Below are positions 1 through 5,382 of a stretch of 6,384 bases of DNA, piece by piece (position 1 is the first letter of the stretch; the number at the start of each line of letters is the position of its first letter). The notes beneath the pieces were generated by a model. It worked only from the letters and a program-made list of their open reading frames with translations, made no database searches and was not told where the DNA came from. The DNA lies in contig JACPZJ010000181.1 of assembly GCA_016195585.1 (NCBI GenBank), forward strand, positions 1 through 6,384, written 5' to 3'. The position numbers were made by a program, and so were the translations under genes. This stretch comes from Nitrospirota bacterium (GTDB lineage: Bacteria; Nitrospirota; CAKKRA01; 9FT-COMBO-42-15).

Positions 1-1397
1 ATCTCCCTTGCCCATGCCTTTAAAAGATTAGTAAGCTGTTCTGCCCCAATATCAGGATTTAATCTTTTTGCAAGATATGGGTCATTTGTTGTAATGCCCC
101 ACGGGCACTTTCCAGTATAACACTTCTGGCAGACTGTGCAGCCAACTGCAATCATTGCAGGCGTGCCAATATAAACTGCATCTGCGCCAAGAGCAATTGC
201 CTTTATAATATCAGAGCTGTTTCTGAATCCTCCTGCAGCTATGATGGACGCCTGATTTCTTATGCCTTCATCGCGCAGCCTTTGGTCAACTGCTGCAAGC
301 GCAAGCTCTATTGGTATGCCAACATTATCCCTTATCATTGTCGGAGCTGCGCCTGTTCCGCCGCGCACTCCGTCAATTGCAACAATATCTGCGCCTGCGC
401 GAACAATACCGCTTGCAATGGCTGCTGCATTATGAACAGCAGAAATCTTAACTGAAACAGGTTTTGTATAATCAGTTGCCTCTTTTAAGGCATAGATGAG
501 CTGTCTTAAATCCTCAATGGAATAAATATCATGGTGCGGCGCAGGTGAAAGCGCGTCTGTGCCTATTGGTATCATCCTTGTCAATGACACCTCTTTGCCA
601 ACCTTCTCACCGGGCAGATGCCCGCCAATGCCTGGCTTTGCGCCCTGACCGATCTTTATCTCAATAGCAACGCCTGCGTCAAGGTATGTCTTATCAACGC
701 CGAATCTTCCAGATGCAACCTGAACAATGGTATTCTTTCCGTATTTAAAGAGCGTCCTGTGCAGGCCGCCCTCGCCAGTATTGTAATATGTGCCTGATGC
801 CTCTGCTGCCCTTGCCAATGCCTCGCAGAAATTCAGATTAACAGCGCCATAAGACATTGCAGAAAAGAGTATAGGGATATCGCAGACAAGCTGAGGCGCA
901 AGCTCTGTTTTCAAGCTTATCTTTCCTGCCTTTTCCTCAAACTCAAGCGTATCTGGTTTTCTTCCAAGGAATGTGCGGAGCTCCATTGGCTCCCTTAACG
1001 GGTCTATTGAAGGGTTTGTAACCTGACAAGCATCAAGCAGGATATGGTCCCAATAAATGGGGTAATTCTTGTCGCACCCAATGCCGGTTAAAAGCACGCC
1101 GCCTGTTGCAGCCTGCTTGTATATATTCTTTATATCAGCAGCCTGCCAGTTTGCATGCTCCCTGAACTGGCTCGTATTGCGCCTGATAGTAATACAGCCT
1201 GTGGGACACATTGCCTCGCAGCGGTGGCATCCTGTGCAAAGGGAAAAATCGCTTACAACAATATTATCTGCTTCTTTATATATATTTGTGCCATAAGGGC
1301 ACTGCCTTACGCAGACCTGGCACTGAATGCAGCGCTCCTGTTCGCGGTCAACTATAAAATCACAATAATTATTTGTCTTTAAATCCCCGACTGCCAT
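1..1397 (-). CDS. Archaeal-type glutamate synthase FMN-domain protein with N-terminal 2x[4Fe-4S] ferredoxin (3' end beyond window)
   Basis: Reverse translation gives 465 codons open to the left edge, so the C-terminus is missing. Residues 23-33 and 54-64 each read CxxCxxCxxxCP, two [4Fe-4S] ferredoxin modules. From about residue 160 the protein is a glutamate-synthase central domain (FMN TIM barrel), with GEGG (208-211), KIGQGAKPGIGGHLPG (248-263), SPAPHHDIYS (284-293), and IDGVRGGTGAAP (341-352). C420, C426 and C431 have the C-x5-C-x4-C spacing of the glutamate synthase [3Fe-4S] cluster; C423 is extra. Known for the family: transfer of ammonia to 2-oxoglutarate using reduced Fe-S/FMN, with glutaminase on a separate polypeptide. 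No glutaminase domain is present, as expected for the stand-alone archaeal-type subunit. The ATG at 1397 has AAGGA 6 nt upstream and a good promoter. Electron donor and partner subunits are not visible. The family is secure; the exact reaction is inferred. Confidence 0.9.
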   Translation of the reverse strand, partial: MAVGDLKTNNYCDFIVDREQERCIQCQVCVRQCPYGTNIYKEADNIVVSDFSLCTGCHRCEAMCPTGCITIRRNTSQFREHANWQAADIKNIYKQAATGGVLLTGIGCDKNYPIYWDHILLDACQVTNPSIDPLREPMELRTFLGRKPDTLEFEEKAGKISLKTELAPQLVCDIPILFSAMSYGAVNLNFCEALARAAEASGTYYNTGEGGLHRTLFKYGKNTIVQVASGRFGVDKTYLDAGVAIEIKIGQGAKPGIGGHLPGEKVGKEVSLTRMIPIGTDALSPAPHHDIYSIEDLRQLIYALKEATDYTKPVSVKISAVHNAAAIASGIVRAGADIVAIDGVRGGTGAAPTMIRDNVGIPIELALAAVDQRLRDEGIRNQASIIAAGGFRNSSDIIKAIALGADAVYIGTPAMIAVGCTVCQKCYTGKCPWGITTNDPYLAKRLNPDIGAEQLTNLLKAWARE

Positions 1398-1431
1398 AAA
1401 AAATCCTTTTTGTTTTGATATAGGACTGATT

Positions 1432-1460
1432 ATTTTATGCAAATATCTTACACTTGTCAA
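1432..1460 (-). promoter_or_regulatory. Sigma70-type promoter of the glutamate synthase-like gene
   Basis: On the minus strand, TTGACA (1455-1460) is followed after exactly 17 bp by TAAAAT (1432-1437). Transcription would start near 1425, leaving a leader of about 28 nt carrying the AAGGA ribosome binding site at 1404-1408. Five of six bases match in the -10 and all six in the -35. I see no operator-like palindrome, so strong constitutive expression is the simplest reading. Nothing in this leader looks like a riboswitch. Confidence 0.8.
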
Positions 1461-1557
1461 CAACTTTTTGTTTGTTTTAAATGGGTTATCAACCTGTTCC
1501 ATGTTTACAAGCCAATTTTACCCTTTGGCATGTAGCTCTTGACAATAGAGAAAAAGA

Positions 1558-1626
1558 ATGAGAGGATTATTCAAGGCATTCAAGACATCTGAGCCTGCCA
1601 ACTGCACAAAATGCCATAAGAAGTAA
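1558..1626 (+). CDS. Possible 22-residue micro-ORF ending in a CxxCH motif
   Basis: An ATG at 1558 opens a 22-codon frame ending in TAA five bases before the TTG that could start the esterase. The C-terminus reads ANCTKCHKK and so contains CTKCH, the c-type haem attachment motif, two residues from the end. The frame is closed by TAG only 9 nt upstream of the ATG, so this is not the visible tail of a longer gene unless that gene is degraded. The ribosome binding site is weak (an A/G-rich stretch, no AGGAGG), and there is no export signal, which a real cytochrome c would need. It may be a leader peptide, a cytochrome relic or chance. The 1398-1557 stretch otherwise holds only the divergent promoter. 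Confidence 0.2.
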   Translation: MRGLFKAFKTSEPANCTKCHKK

Positions 1627-1646
1627 TGTGATTGAGAACTGTATAT

Positions 1647-2615
1647 ATGTCTAAACCAAAACAATCATTTCTGTTAGTCTGTTTATTAATTTCTATTCTC
1701 CTGATAAGCGGTAATAGCGCCTCTGAGTCAAATGAGAAGGATAATGCTTATACTGCCTCAATAATGCACAACGGGCTGAAGAGGGTTTACCTCATTCATG
1801 TTCCGCCTGATAATAAAAATAAACAGATGCCCCTTGTAATTGCGCTTCACGGAGGCGGCGGCACAGGCAGCCGTATGGAAAAGCTCACGCAGGGAGGTTT
1901 TAATGCGCTATCAGACAGAGAAGGCTTTATTGTTGTATATCCAGATGGCCTTGAGAAGCACTGGAATGACGGAAGAAGTGTAAAGGAGGCAGGATGGCGT
2001 GCGCATAAGGAGAATGCAGATGATGTTGGCTTTATAACAGTTCTGATTGAGCATCTTGTAAAGGAGCAGAATGTAGATTCTAAAAAGGTTTACATTACTG
2101 GCGTATCAAACGGCGCCTTAATGTCAAGCCGCCTTGCATGCGAGAAGACCGAAAAGATTACAGCAATTGCCCTTGTTGCAGGGACAATTGCAGAAAATTT
2201 TGCACCGCGCTGTTCTCCTTCAAGACCAATCCCAATATTAATGATGCATGGAACAGAAGACTCTTTTATACTATGGGAGGGCGGAGAGATAGCAGAAAAA
2301 CTTCCAAGGGGAAGGAAATTTGGCAGGACACTATCTGTGCCTGAAACAGTTAAGTTTTGGGTTGCCAATAATGAATGCTCATCACCGCCAATAATCACAC
2401 AGGAGACTGACAAAGACCCGAAGGACAACACAAGGGTGCGAAAAGAGGCATATAGCGATTGCAAAGATGGAGCAGAGGTGATACTTTATGCCATTGAAAA
2501 CGGCGGCCATACATGGCCGAGCGGTCATAAGTATCTGCCAGAGAGAATCGTTGGCAGGACGAGCAAGGATATAGATGCAAATGAAGTTATCTGGGATTTC
2601 TTTAAGAGACATTGA
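1647..2615 (+). CDS. Secreted PHB depolymerase / feruloyl esterase-like alpha/beta hydrolase (LpqC family)
   Basis: The 322-residue protein (from ATG 1647) starts with a signal peptide: MSKPKQ, a hydrophobic run at about 7-21, then a small-residue cleavage region near 22-26 (GNSAS). It should act outside the cytoplasm. The core is an alpha/beta hydrolase of the COG3509 type: oxyanion-side HGGGGTG (68-74), VVYPDGL (96-102), nucleophile elbow GVSNG with Ser154, HGTED with Asp205, and NGGHTWP with His288. The triad is complete. C165, C189, C244 and C272 could form disulfides. Known substrates in the family are short polyhydroxyalkanoates and aryl or feruloyl esters; the sequence cannot choose between them, and no separate substrate-binding domain is present. 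The frame also opens at TTG 1632, adding five residues (MRTVY). I prefer ATG 1647 because it puts the positive N-terminus directly before the hydrophobic core. Neither start has a strong ribosome binding site. Confidence 0.85.
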   Translation: MSKPKQSFLLVCLLISILLISGNSASESNEKDNAYTASIMHNGLKRVYLIHVPPDNKNKQMPLVIALHGGGGTGSRMEKLTQGGFNALSDREGFIVVYPDGLEKHWNDGRSVKEAGWRAHKENADDVGFITVLIEHLVKEQNVDSKKVYITGVSNGALMSSRLACEKTEKITAIALVAGTIAENFAPRCSPSRPIPILMMHGTEDSFILWEGGEIAEKLPRGRKFGRTLSVPETVKFWVANNECSSPPIITQETDKDPKDNTRVRKEAYSDCKDGAEVILYAIENGGHTWPSGHKYLPERIVGRTSKDIDANEVIWDFFKRH

Positions 2616-2618
2616 AGG

Positions 2619-2903
2619 ATGCCTACTTTACGAGGACATATTAAGCAGAGCGTTAAAAGGACTGGCAAGGAGTTCAGGGAGCTGAATGAGTGGATGGACG
2701 GCAGTGACATTGGCTACAGGGACAGGATAGAAAGGCACAAGATTTCAAACATCCAGAAATTCACACCTGTTGTTGAGCAACTCTTTGGAAAAGATGCTGT
2801 TAATGAATATCTCCATCATTTAAAAGACGATTATGAGGGGCATATAGTAATGAAAATCATCATGCGCCTGAAAGGTTGGAGAATATCAGATATAAAATTA
2901 TAA
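2619..2903 (+). CDS. Hypothetical 94-residue protein, possibly DUF6915-like
   Basis: A small, charged, probably helical soluble protein with no signal peptide, membrane segment or cysteine. It starts 3 bp after the esterase stop codon, so it is probably co-transcribed and translationally coupled. AAGG abuts the ATG, too close to act as the ribosome binding site, and the better candidate is AAGAGA about 9 nt upstream. The order SVKRTGKE, ELNEWMDGSD (21-30), IERH (37-40) and LFGKDAV (55-61) recalls, from memory, small proteins of the DUF6915 type, which share an S-V-x(n)-W-x-D and R-H arrangement. That resemblance is weak. The C-terminal HHLKDDYEGH (66-75) is rich in His and acidic residues, so metal binding is possible but unproven. 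No function is assigned. Confidence 0.7.
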   Translation: MPTLRGHIKQSVKRTGKEFRELNEWMDGSDIGYRDRIERHKISNIQKFTPVVEQLFGKDAVNEYLHHLKDDYEGHIVMKIIMRLKGWRISDIKL

Positions 2904-2907
2904 TCTG

Positions 2908-3113
2908 CTATAAACCGTCAGCCTTATGGCACATGCCACACTTATTTGTATATGGTATCGGCATTGCCTTTCCGGGCTCAACGCCCCGGCAGCATCATCT
3001 TGTAATCCTTATTTATTGGCTGTTCGTTATTTGTAACGCCGAGGGGTCTGCTGTGGCACTGACCGCAGATTATGCTTGACCGCCCGCCGCGGATTTTAAC
3101 AAAAAACCCACCC
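2908..3113 (-). pseudogene. Frameshifted 3' remnant of a multihaem c-type cytochrome gene
   Basis: The minus strand holds two CxxCH haem motifs. The first is CGQCHSR, encoded at 3053-3067 and followed by PLGVTNNEQPINKDYKMMLPG. The second is CGMCHK, encoded at 2926-2940 and preceded by VEPGKAMPIPYTN; it is followed by a stop at 2908-2910. They lie in different frames. The frame with the first motif ends right after LPGR; removing one base from the CCCC run at 2984-2987 joins them as LPG-VEPGKA. Upstream the readable protein begins about KIRGGRSS and runs into the palindromic repeat at 3114, where no haem motif, signal peptide or start remains. The gene is therefore decapitated as well as shifted, although the shift alone could be a sequencing error. 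It converges on the 94-residue gene, with 4 bp between the stop codons. Confidence 0.65.
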
Positions 3114-3307
3114 AAACTCCGATTTAGAAAAGGTGTCATTGCGAGCGAAGCGAAGCAATCTCGCCTCTTGTAATGAGATTGCCACGCACCCTTCCCTGCC
3201 TGTCGCCTGCCTGTCGGCACCTGCCTGCGGTAGGCAGGGACAGGTCAGACAGGGGGTGCTCGCAATGACAAAGAGTACAAGGCTTTAAAAAGGCTAAATC
3301 GGAATTT
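3114..3307. repeat. MITE-like nested palindromic repeat element
   Basis: The outer arms AAACTCCGATTTAG (3114-3127) and CTAAATCGGAATTT (3294-3307) are inverted repeats matching at 13 of 14 positions. Inside lie perfect 13-bp arms, TGTCATTGCGAGC (3134-3146) and GCTCGCAATGACA (3258-3270). Further in are GCAATCTC/GAGATTGC (3155-3162, 3175-3182), GCACCC/GGGTGC (3186-3191, 3254-3259), two CCTGTC copies facing two GACAGG copies, and a CCTGCCT/AGGCAGG hairpin (3220-3238). The whole can fold as one long branched stem. No transposase is encoded. From general knowledge, palindromes with this TGTCATTGCGAGC arm are dispersed in many environmental bacterial genomes and yield spurious peptides containing CFASLAMT, as one frame here does. 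I see no clear target-site duplication. Confidence 0.8.
3195..3216. repeat. Two exact tandem copies of an 11-bp unit
   Basis: CCTGCCTGTCG occurs twice back to back (3195-3205 and 3206-3216) in the core of the palindromic element. Each copy contains CCTGTC, which can pair with either of two GACAGG copies at 3239-3244 and 3248-3253. The duplicated arm therefore has a duplicated partner, suggesting the core grew by compensating duplication or recombination. Confidence 0.75.
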
Positions 3308-3323
3308 GTGACTCAATAATTGC

Positions 3324-3352
3324 TTGACAGATGGGTTGGATTATATTATAAT
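3324..3352 (+). promoter_or_regulatory. Perfect-consensus sigma70 promoter of the PadR operon
   Basis: TTGACA (3324-3329), a 17-bp spacer, and TATAAT (3347-3352) match both consensus hexamers and the ideal spacing. Transcription would start near 3359. The promoter lies 17 bp outside the palindromic repeat. A promoter this strong in front of a repressor gene suggests it is normally held off by a bound protein; the overlapping palindrome is the obvious site. Confidence 0.85.
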
Positions 3353-3367
3353 AACGAAACTCGTTAT
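3351..3367. promoter_or_regulatory. Palindromic operator, probably the PadR autoregulation site
   Basis: ATAACGA (3351-3357), AAC, TCGTTAT (3361-3367) form a perfect 7-bp inverted repeat with a 3-nt centre. It covers the end of the -10 and the predicted start of transcription. A dimeric winged-helix repressor bound here would block RNA polymerase. A second, overlapping inverted repeat, AACTC (3358-3362) with GAGTT (3370-3374), reaches the ribosome binding site GGAG (3369-3372). The half-sites are not the ATGT/ACAT type described for PadR itself, so the assignment rests on position. Confidence 0.6.
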
Positions 3368-3379
3368 CGGAGTTAGATA

Positions 3380-3676
3380 ATGATAAGAGACTTCTTTCTT
3401 GGTTTTATAAAGATTCACATATTGCACCATGCCTCAAAAGAGCCCATCTACGGCCTCTGGTTTATTGAGGAGCTCAGAAGGCATGGATACAGGATCAGCC
3501 CCGGGACGCTATATCCCATACTCCACAGGCTTGAGGAAGAAGGCCTCTTAAAATCCTATTCGGAAAATGTGGAAGGAAAGATAAGGAAATATTATAAAAT
3601 GACCCCAAATGGGCTTCGCATATTCTCAAGGGTTAAGGAAAAGATGAACGAGCTTATTAAAGAGGTGATGGAATGA
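3380..3676 (+). CDS. PadR-family winged-helix transcriptional regulator
   Basis: The 98-residue protein is a single PadR-type winged-helix domain. The family pattern is clear: ILHHASKEPIYGLWFIEEL (14-32), then the recognition region GYRISPGTLYPILHRLEEEGLL (36-57), then the wing ending in KYYKMTPNG (70-78). The remaining C-terminal helix (about 79-98) is short, as in the small PadR subgroup, and would provide the dimer interface. GGAG stands 7 nt before the ATG, and the next gene overlaps by 4 bp (ATGA). Known members are mostly repressors that sense small hydrophobic or phenolic molecules and control a neighbouring exporter. Here the likely target is its own operon through the palindrome at 3351-3367. 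The ligand cannot be inferred from the sequence. Confidence 0.92.
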   Translation: MIRDFFLGFIKIHILHHASKEPIYGLWFIEELRRHGYRISPGTLYPILHRLEEEGLLKSYSENVEGKIRKYYKMTPNGLRIFSRVKEKMNELIKEVME

Positions 3677-4404
3677 TTGAGATACAAATGATACTCACTG
3701 TTATTGCGGCATTTCTTGCAGCAGGCCTTACCCTGATGACAGGATTTGGCCTCGGCACGATACTTTTGCCGGTCTTTTTATTATTTTATGATGTAAAGGT
3801 CGCTATCCTGATTGTTGCAGTAGTGCACCTTTCAAATAACCTGCTGAGGCTCTCGCTCTTTAAAGAGAATCTCAATTTAGAGATATTAAAGAGATTCGGC
3901 ATGCTGACGCTGGTCGGCGCATTTATCGGCGCCTATCTTCAGGGGAGCATAAGCTCTGCTGCAGTAAAGGTCATCCTCGGCATTGCCCTTATATTTCTCG
4001 GGCTGAAAGAGGTTCTGCCTTTTGCTGAACAAATGCGCCTTCCGAAAAAGATAGACTTTATTGGCGGATTTCTATCAGGACTTCTTGGAGGATTTGTCGG
4101 CAATCAGGGCGCAATACGCAGCGCCTATCTTTTAAATTACAACATCCCAAAGGAGACCTTTATTGTTACAGCGGCAGTGATTGCATCTATCGTTGACATT
4201 ACGAGGATACCTATTTATGTATTCTACAACAGGGAGATTCTCGCTAACAATATCATGCTGATTCTGATAACAACCGCCTCTGCCTTTACCGGCACCATTA
4301 TCGGCAAAAGGGTTGTAAGCAAATTCTCGCATAAGGCATTTAAGCTCTATGTGGCAGGGGCGATTGTTGTAATCGGAGCGCTCTTGGCTTTAAGGATAAT
4401 ATAA
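3673..4404 (+). CDS. TauE/SafE-family membrane permease (sulfite / organosulfur anion exporter family)
   Basis: The 243-residue integral membrane protein has about eight hydrophobic segments, near 6-36 (probably a re-entrant or double pass), 42-60, 74-92, 96-114, 129-148, 162-185, 192-212 and 224-241. Two family signatures occupy equivalent places in the two halves: MTGFGLGTILLP (22-33) and GGLLGGFVGNQGAIRS (about 131-150), the glycine-rich loops typical of TauE/SafE (formerly DUF81). Known members export sulfite, sulfoacetate or related anions; the substrate here is not shown. Its ATG overlaps the PadR stop (ATGA), so it should be translated by coupling and controlled with PadR. The length is normal for the family, with no truncation or frameshift. 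The Lys/Arg-rich loop at 121-126 separates the halves. Confidence 0.88.
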   Translation: MIEIQMILTVIAAFLAAGLTLMTGFGLGTILLPVFLLFYDVKVAILIVAVVHLSNNLLRLSLFKENLNLEILKRFGMLTLVGAFIGAYLQGSISSAAVKVILGIALIFLGLKEVLPFAEQMRLPKKIDFIGGFLSGLLGGFVGNQGAIRSAYLLNYNIPKETFIVTAAVIASIVDITRIPIYVFYNREILANNIMLILITTASAFTGTIIGKRVVSKFSHKAFKLYVAGAIVVIGALLALRII

Positions 4405-4425
4405 AGAAAAGAGGAGGCATCCTTA

Positions 4426-4854
4426 ATGGAAGGAAAAAAGATCGCTGGAAAGACAAAACATGCAGAGATTGACATAGACAGCCTTGCTGCGATACAGCCC
4501 TGCATGTCCCGGGTGATGAGGCAATACACAGAGCGCTACAGCATAATGTATCATGCCTGCAAGGCAGGAAACTGGGATCTGGGGCTGTATCAGCTTAAGG
4601 AGATAAGGGAGATTACAGAGGTCGGCAAAAAGACAAGACCAAAGTGGACAGGGGAGCTTGATGACTTTGACAGGAAATTCCTTATGCCGATAGAGAATGC
4701 AATGAAGGCAAAGGACTGGGAGGTCTTTGAAAGGGTATTCAATATAAGCACACAGGCCTGCAATGATGTTCACAAAAGGATAGGATATGCTTATATAAAA
4801 TATAAGCTCCCTGAGAATCCGCCTGACTGGCTGGATCTGACGCCTAACCTGTGA
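4426..4854 (+). CDS. Uncharacterised 142-residue helical protein, third gene of the PadR/TauE operon
   Basis: The start is well supported: AGGAGG (4412-4417) sits 8 nt before the ATG, 21 bp after the permease stop. There is no signal peptide or membrane segment, so the protein is probably cytoplasmic. It looks all-helical. Two stretches resemble each other: HACKAGNWDLGLYQLKEI (43-60) and NAMKAKDWEVFERVFNIS (91-108). Both carry A-x-KA-x-x-W-D/E, suggesting an internal duplication. Between them lies TRPKW (70-74), and a conserved-looking end reads DVHKRIGYAYIKYKLP (114-129), then DLTP. Two histidines (H43, H116) and three cysteines (C26, C45, C112) could hold a ligand. I recall similar uncharacterised proteins in environmental bacteria but cannot name a family. 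Position suggests it serves the exported compound, for example by binding it; that is inference. Confidence 0.85.
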   Translation: MEGKKIAGKTKHAEIDIDSLAAIQPCMSRVMRQYTERYSIMYHACKAGNWDLGLYQLKEIREITEVGKKTRPKWTGELDDFDRKFLMPIENAMKAKDWEVFERVFNISTQACNDVHKRIGYAYIKYKLPENPPDWLDLTPNL

Positions 4855-4886
4855 AGAGCGTTAGGGCTATTGATTTCAGATATAAT

Positions 4887-5273
4887 TCAAATAAATCTTA
4901 TATCTGCAGTAGCGTTCTTTATGACAAAGACCCGCTCAGTGTTGCTCCCAGCATCAGTTGGAAAGGCAAAAAAACCGTTCCTTTCAGGGGAATATCCTGA
5001 GGTGTATCCAATAAAGGTTTCGCCATCTTTAAAGTGGATCCTTATTCTCTTGCCAACCCCCGTTCTTTCTGTATCCGTCCGTTCTTTATAGTTTCTATTA
5101 CCCTCAAAGCTCTTAACAAAAAATACCCCTTTGAGCTTCAGCAGGTTAATTTCTGTGGCAGCGCCATTATCCTTATCTCGCACATGGAATAAATTCTTAT
5201 TGGGAAAGAAATTTTCGGTAAAACCCCTCATTATTTTACCATCAAGAAAGTGCAGAACAATTCTATTTTGCAT
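4887..5273 (-). CDS. Two-repeat beta-rich protein, DUF6982-like
   Basis: The 128-residue protein is built from two similar halves. Half one reads RIVLHFLDGKIMRGFTENFFPNKNLFHV (4-31); half two reads RIRIHFKDGETFIGYT (77-92), then GYSPERNGFFAFP (93-105). Each has an alternating beta pattern, a DG turn and a G-[FY]-T strand. The linker holds LLKLKGVFFVKSFEGN (44-59), and NTERVFVIKNA (111-121) ends the second half. From memory this matches DUF6982, small bacterial domains found alone or beside regulatory domains; their biochemical function is not established. No signal peptide, membrane segment or cysteine is present. The ATG at 5273 has AGGAGG (5281-5286) 7 nt upstream, a strong ribosome binding site. 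It is convergent with the 142-residue gene and downstream of the tRNA pair, but has its own promoter. Confidence 0.85.
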   Translation of the reverse strand: MQNRIVLHFLDGKIMRGFTENFFPNKNLFHVRDKDNGAATEINLLKLKGVFFVKSFEGNRNYKERTDTERTGVGKRIRIHFKDGETFIGYTSGYSPERNGFFAFPTDAGSNTERVFVIKNATADIRFI

Positions 5274-5298
5274 AGCAATTCCTCCTTTCTAATTTGAA

Positions 5299-5328
5299 AT
5301 TATACTATATTACTTATAAATAAGTCCA
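5299..5328 (-). promoter_or_regulatory. Probable promoter of the DUF6982-like gene
   Basis: On the minus strand TATAAT (5299-5304) is a perfect -10, preceded after 18 bp by TGGACT (5323-5328), a four-of-six -35. The leader would be about 20 nt and includes AGGAGG. A perfect inverted repeat, ACTTAT-AA-ATAAGT (5312-5325), occupies the spacer and the edge of the -35. That is where a repressor or spacer-binding activator could act, but the region is AT-rich and the palindrome may be chance. Confidence 0.6.
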
Positions 5329-5382
5329 GTTTTTAAGTTTATTAGGTAGTCTGCCAGTGGGAATAGATGAAAATAATTTTTT

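Noticed and set aside
1539..1570. TTGACA at 1539-1544 as the esterase promoter
   Set aside because: No acceptable -10 exists at 16-18 bp; the closest match, GATTAT, needs a 20-bp spacer.
2978..3220. An 80-residue minus-strand ORF starting MPTGRRQ and containing CFASLAMT
   Set aside because: Its N-terminal half is the translated palindromic repeat, a well-known source of spurious peptides. Only the C-terminal part (CGQCH onward) is protein-like, and it is listed as the cytochrome remnant.
3134..3270. CRISPR-like or tandem-repeat array in the repetitive stretch
   Set aside because: Apart from one 11-bp duplication, the repeats are inverted arms of one palindrome with no regularly spaced direct repeats and spacers.
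4843..4865. CCTAAC/GTTAGG hairpin between the convergent 142-residue and DUF6982-like genes as a bidirectional terminator
   Set aside because: The stem has 6 bp with an 11-nt loop and no T-tract on either side, and it overlaps the stop codon of the upstream gene; too weak to call.
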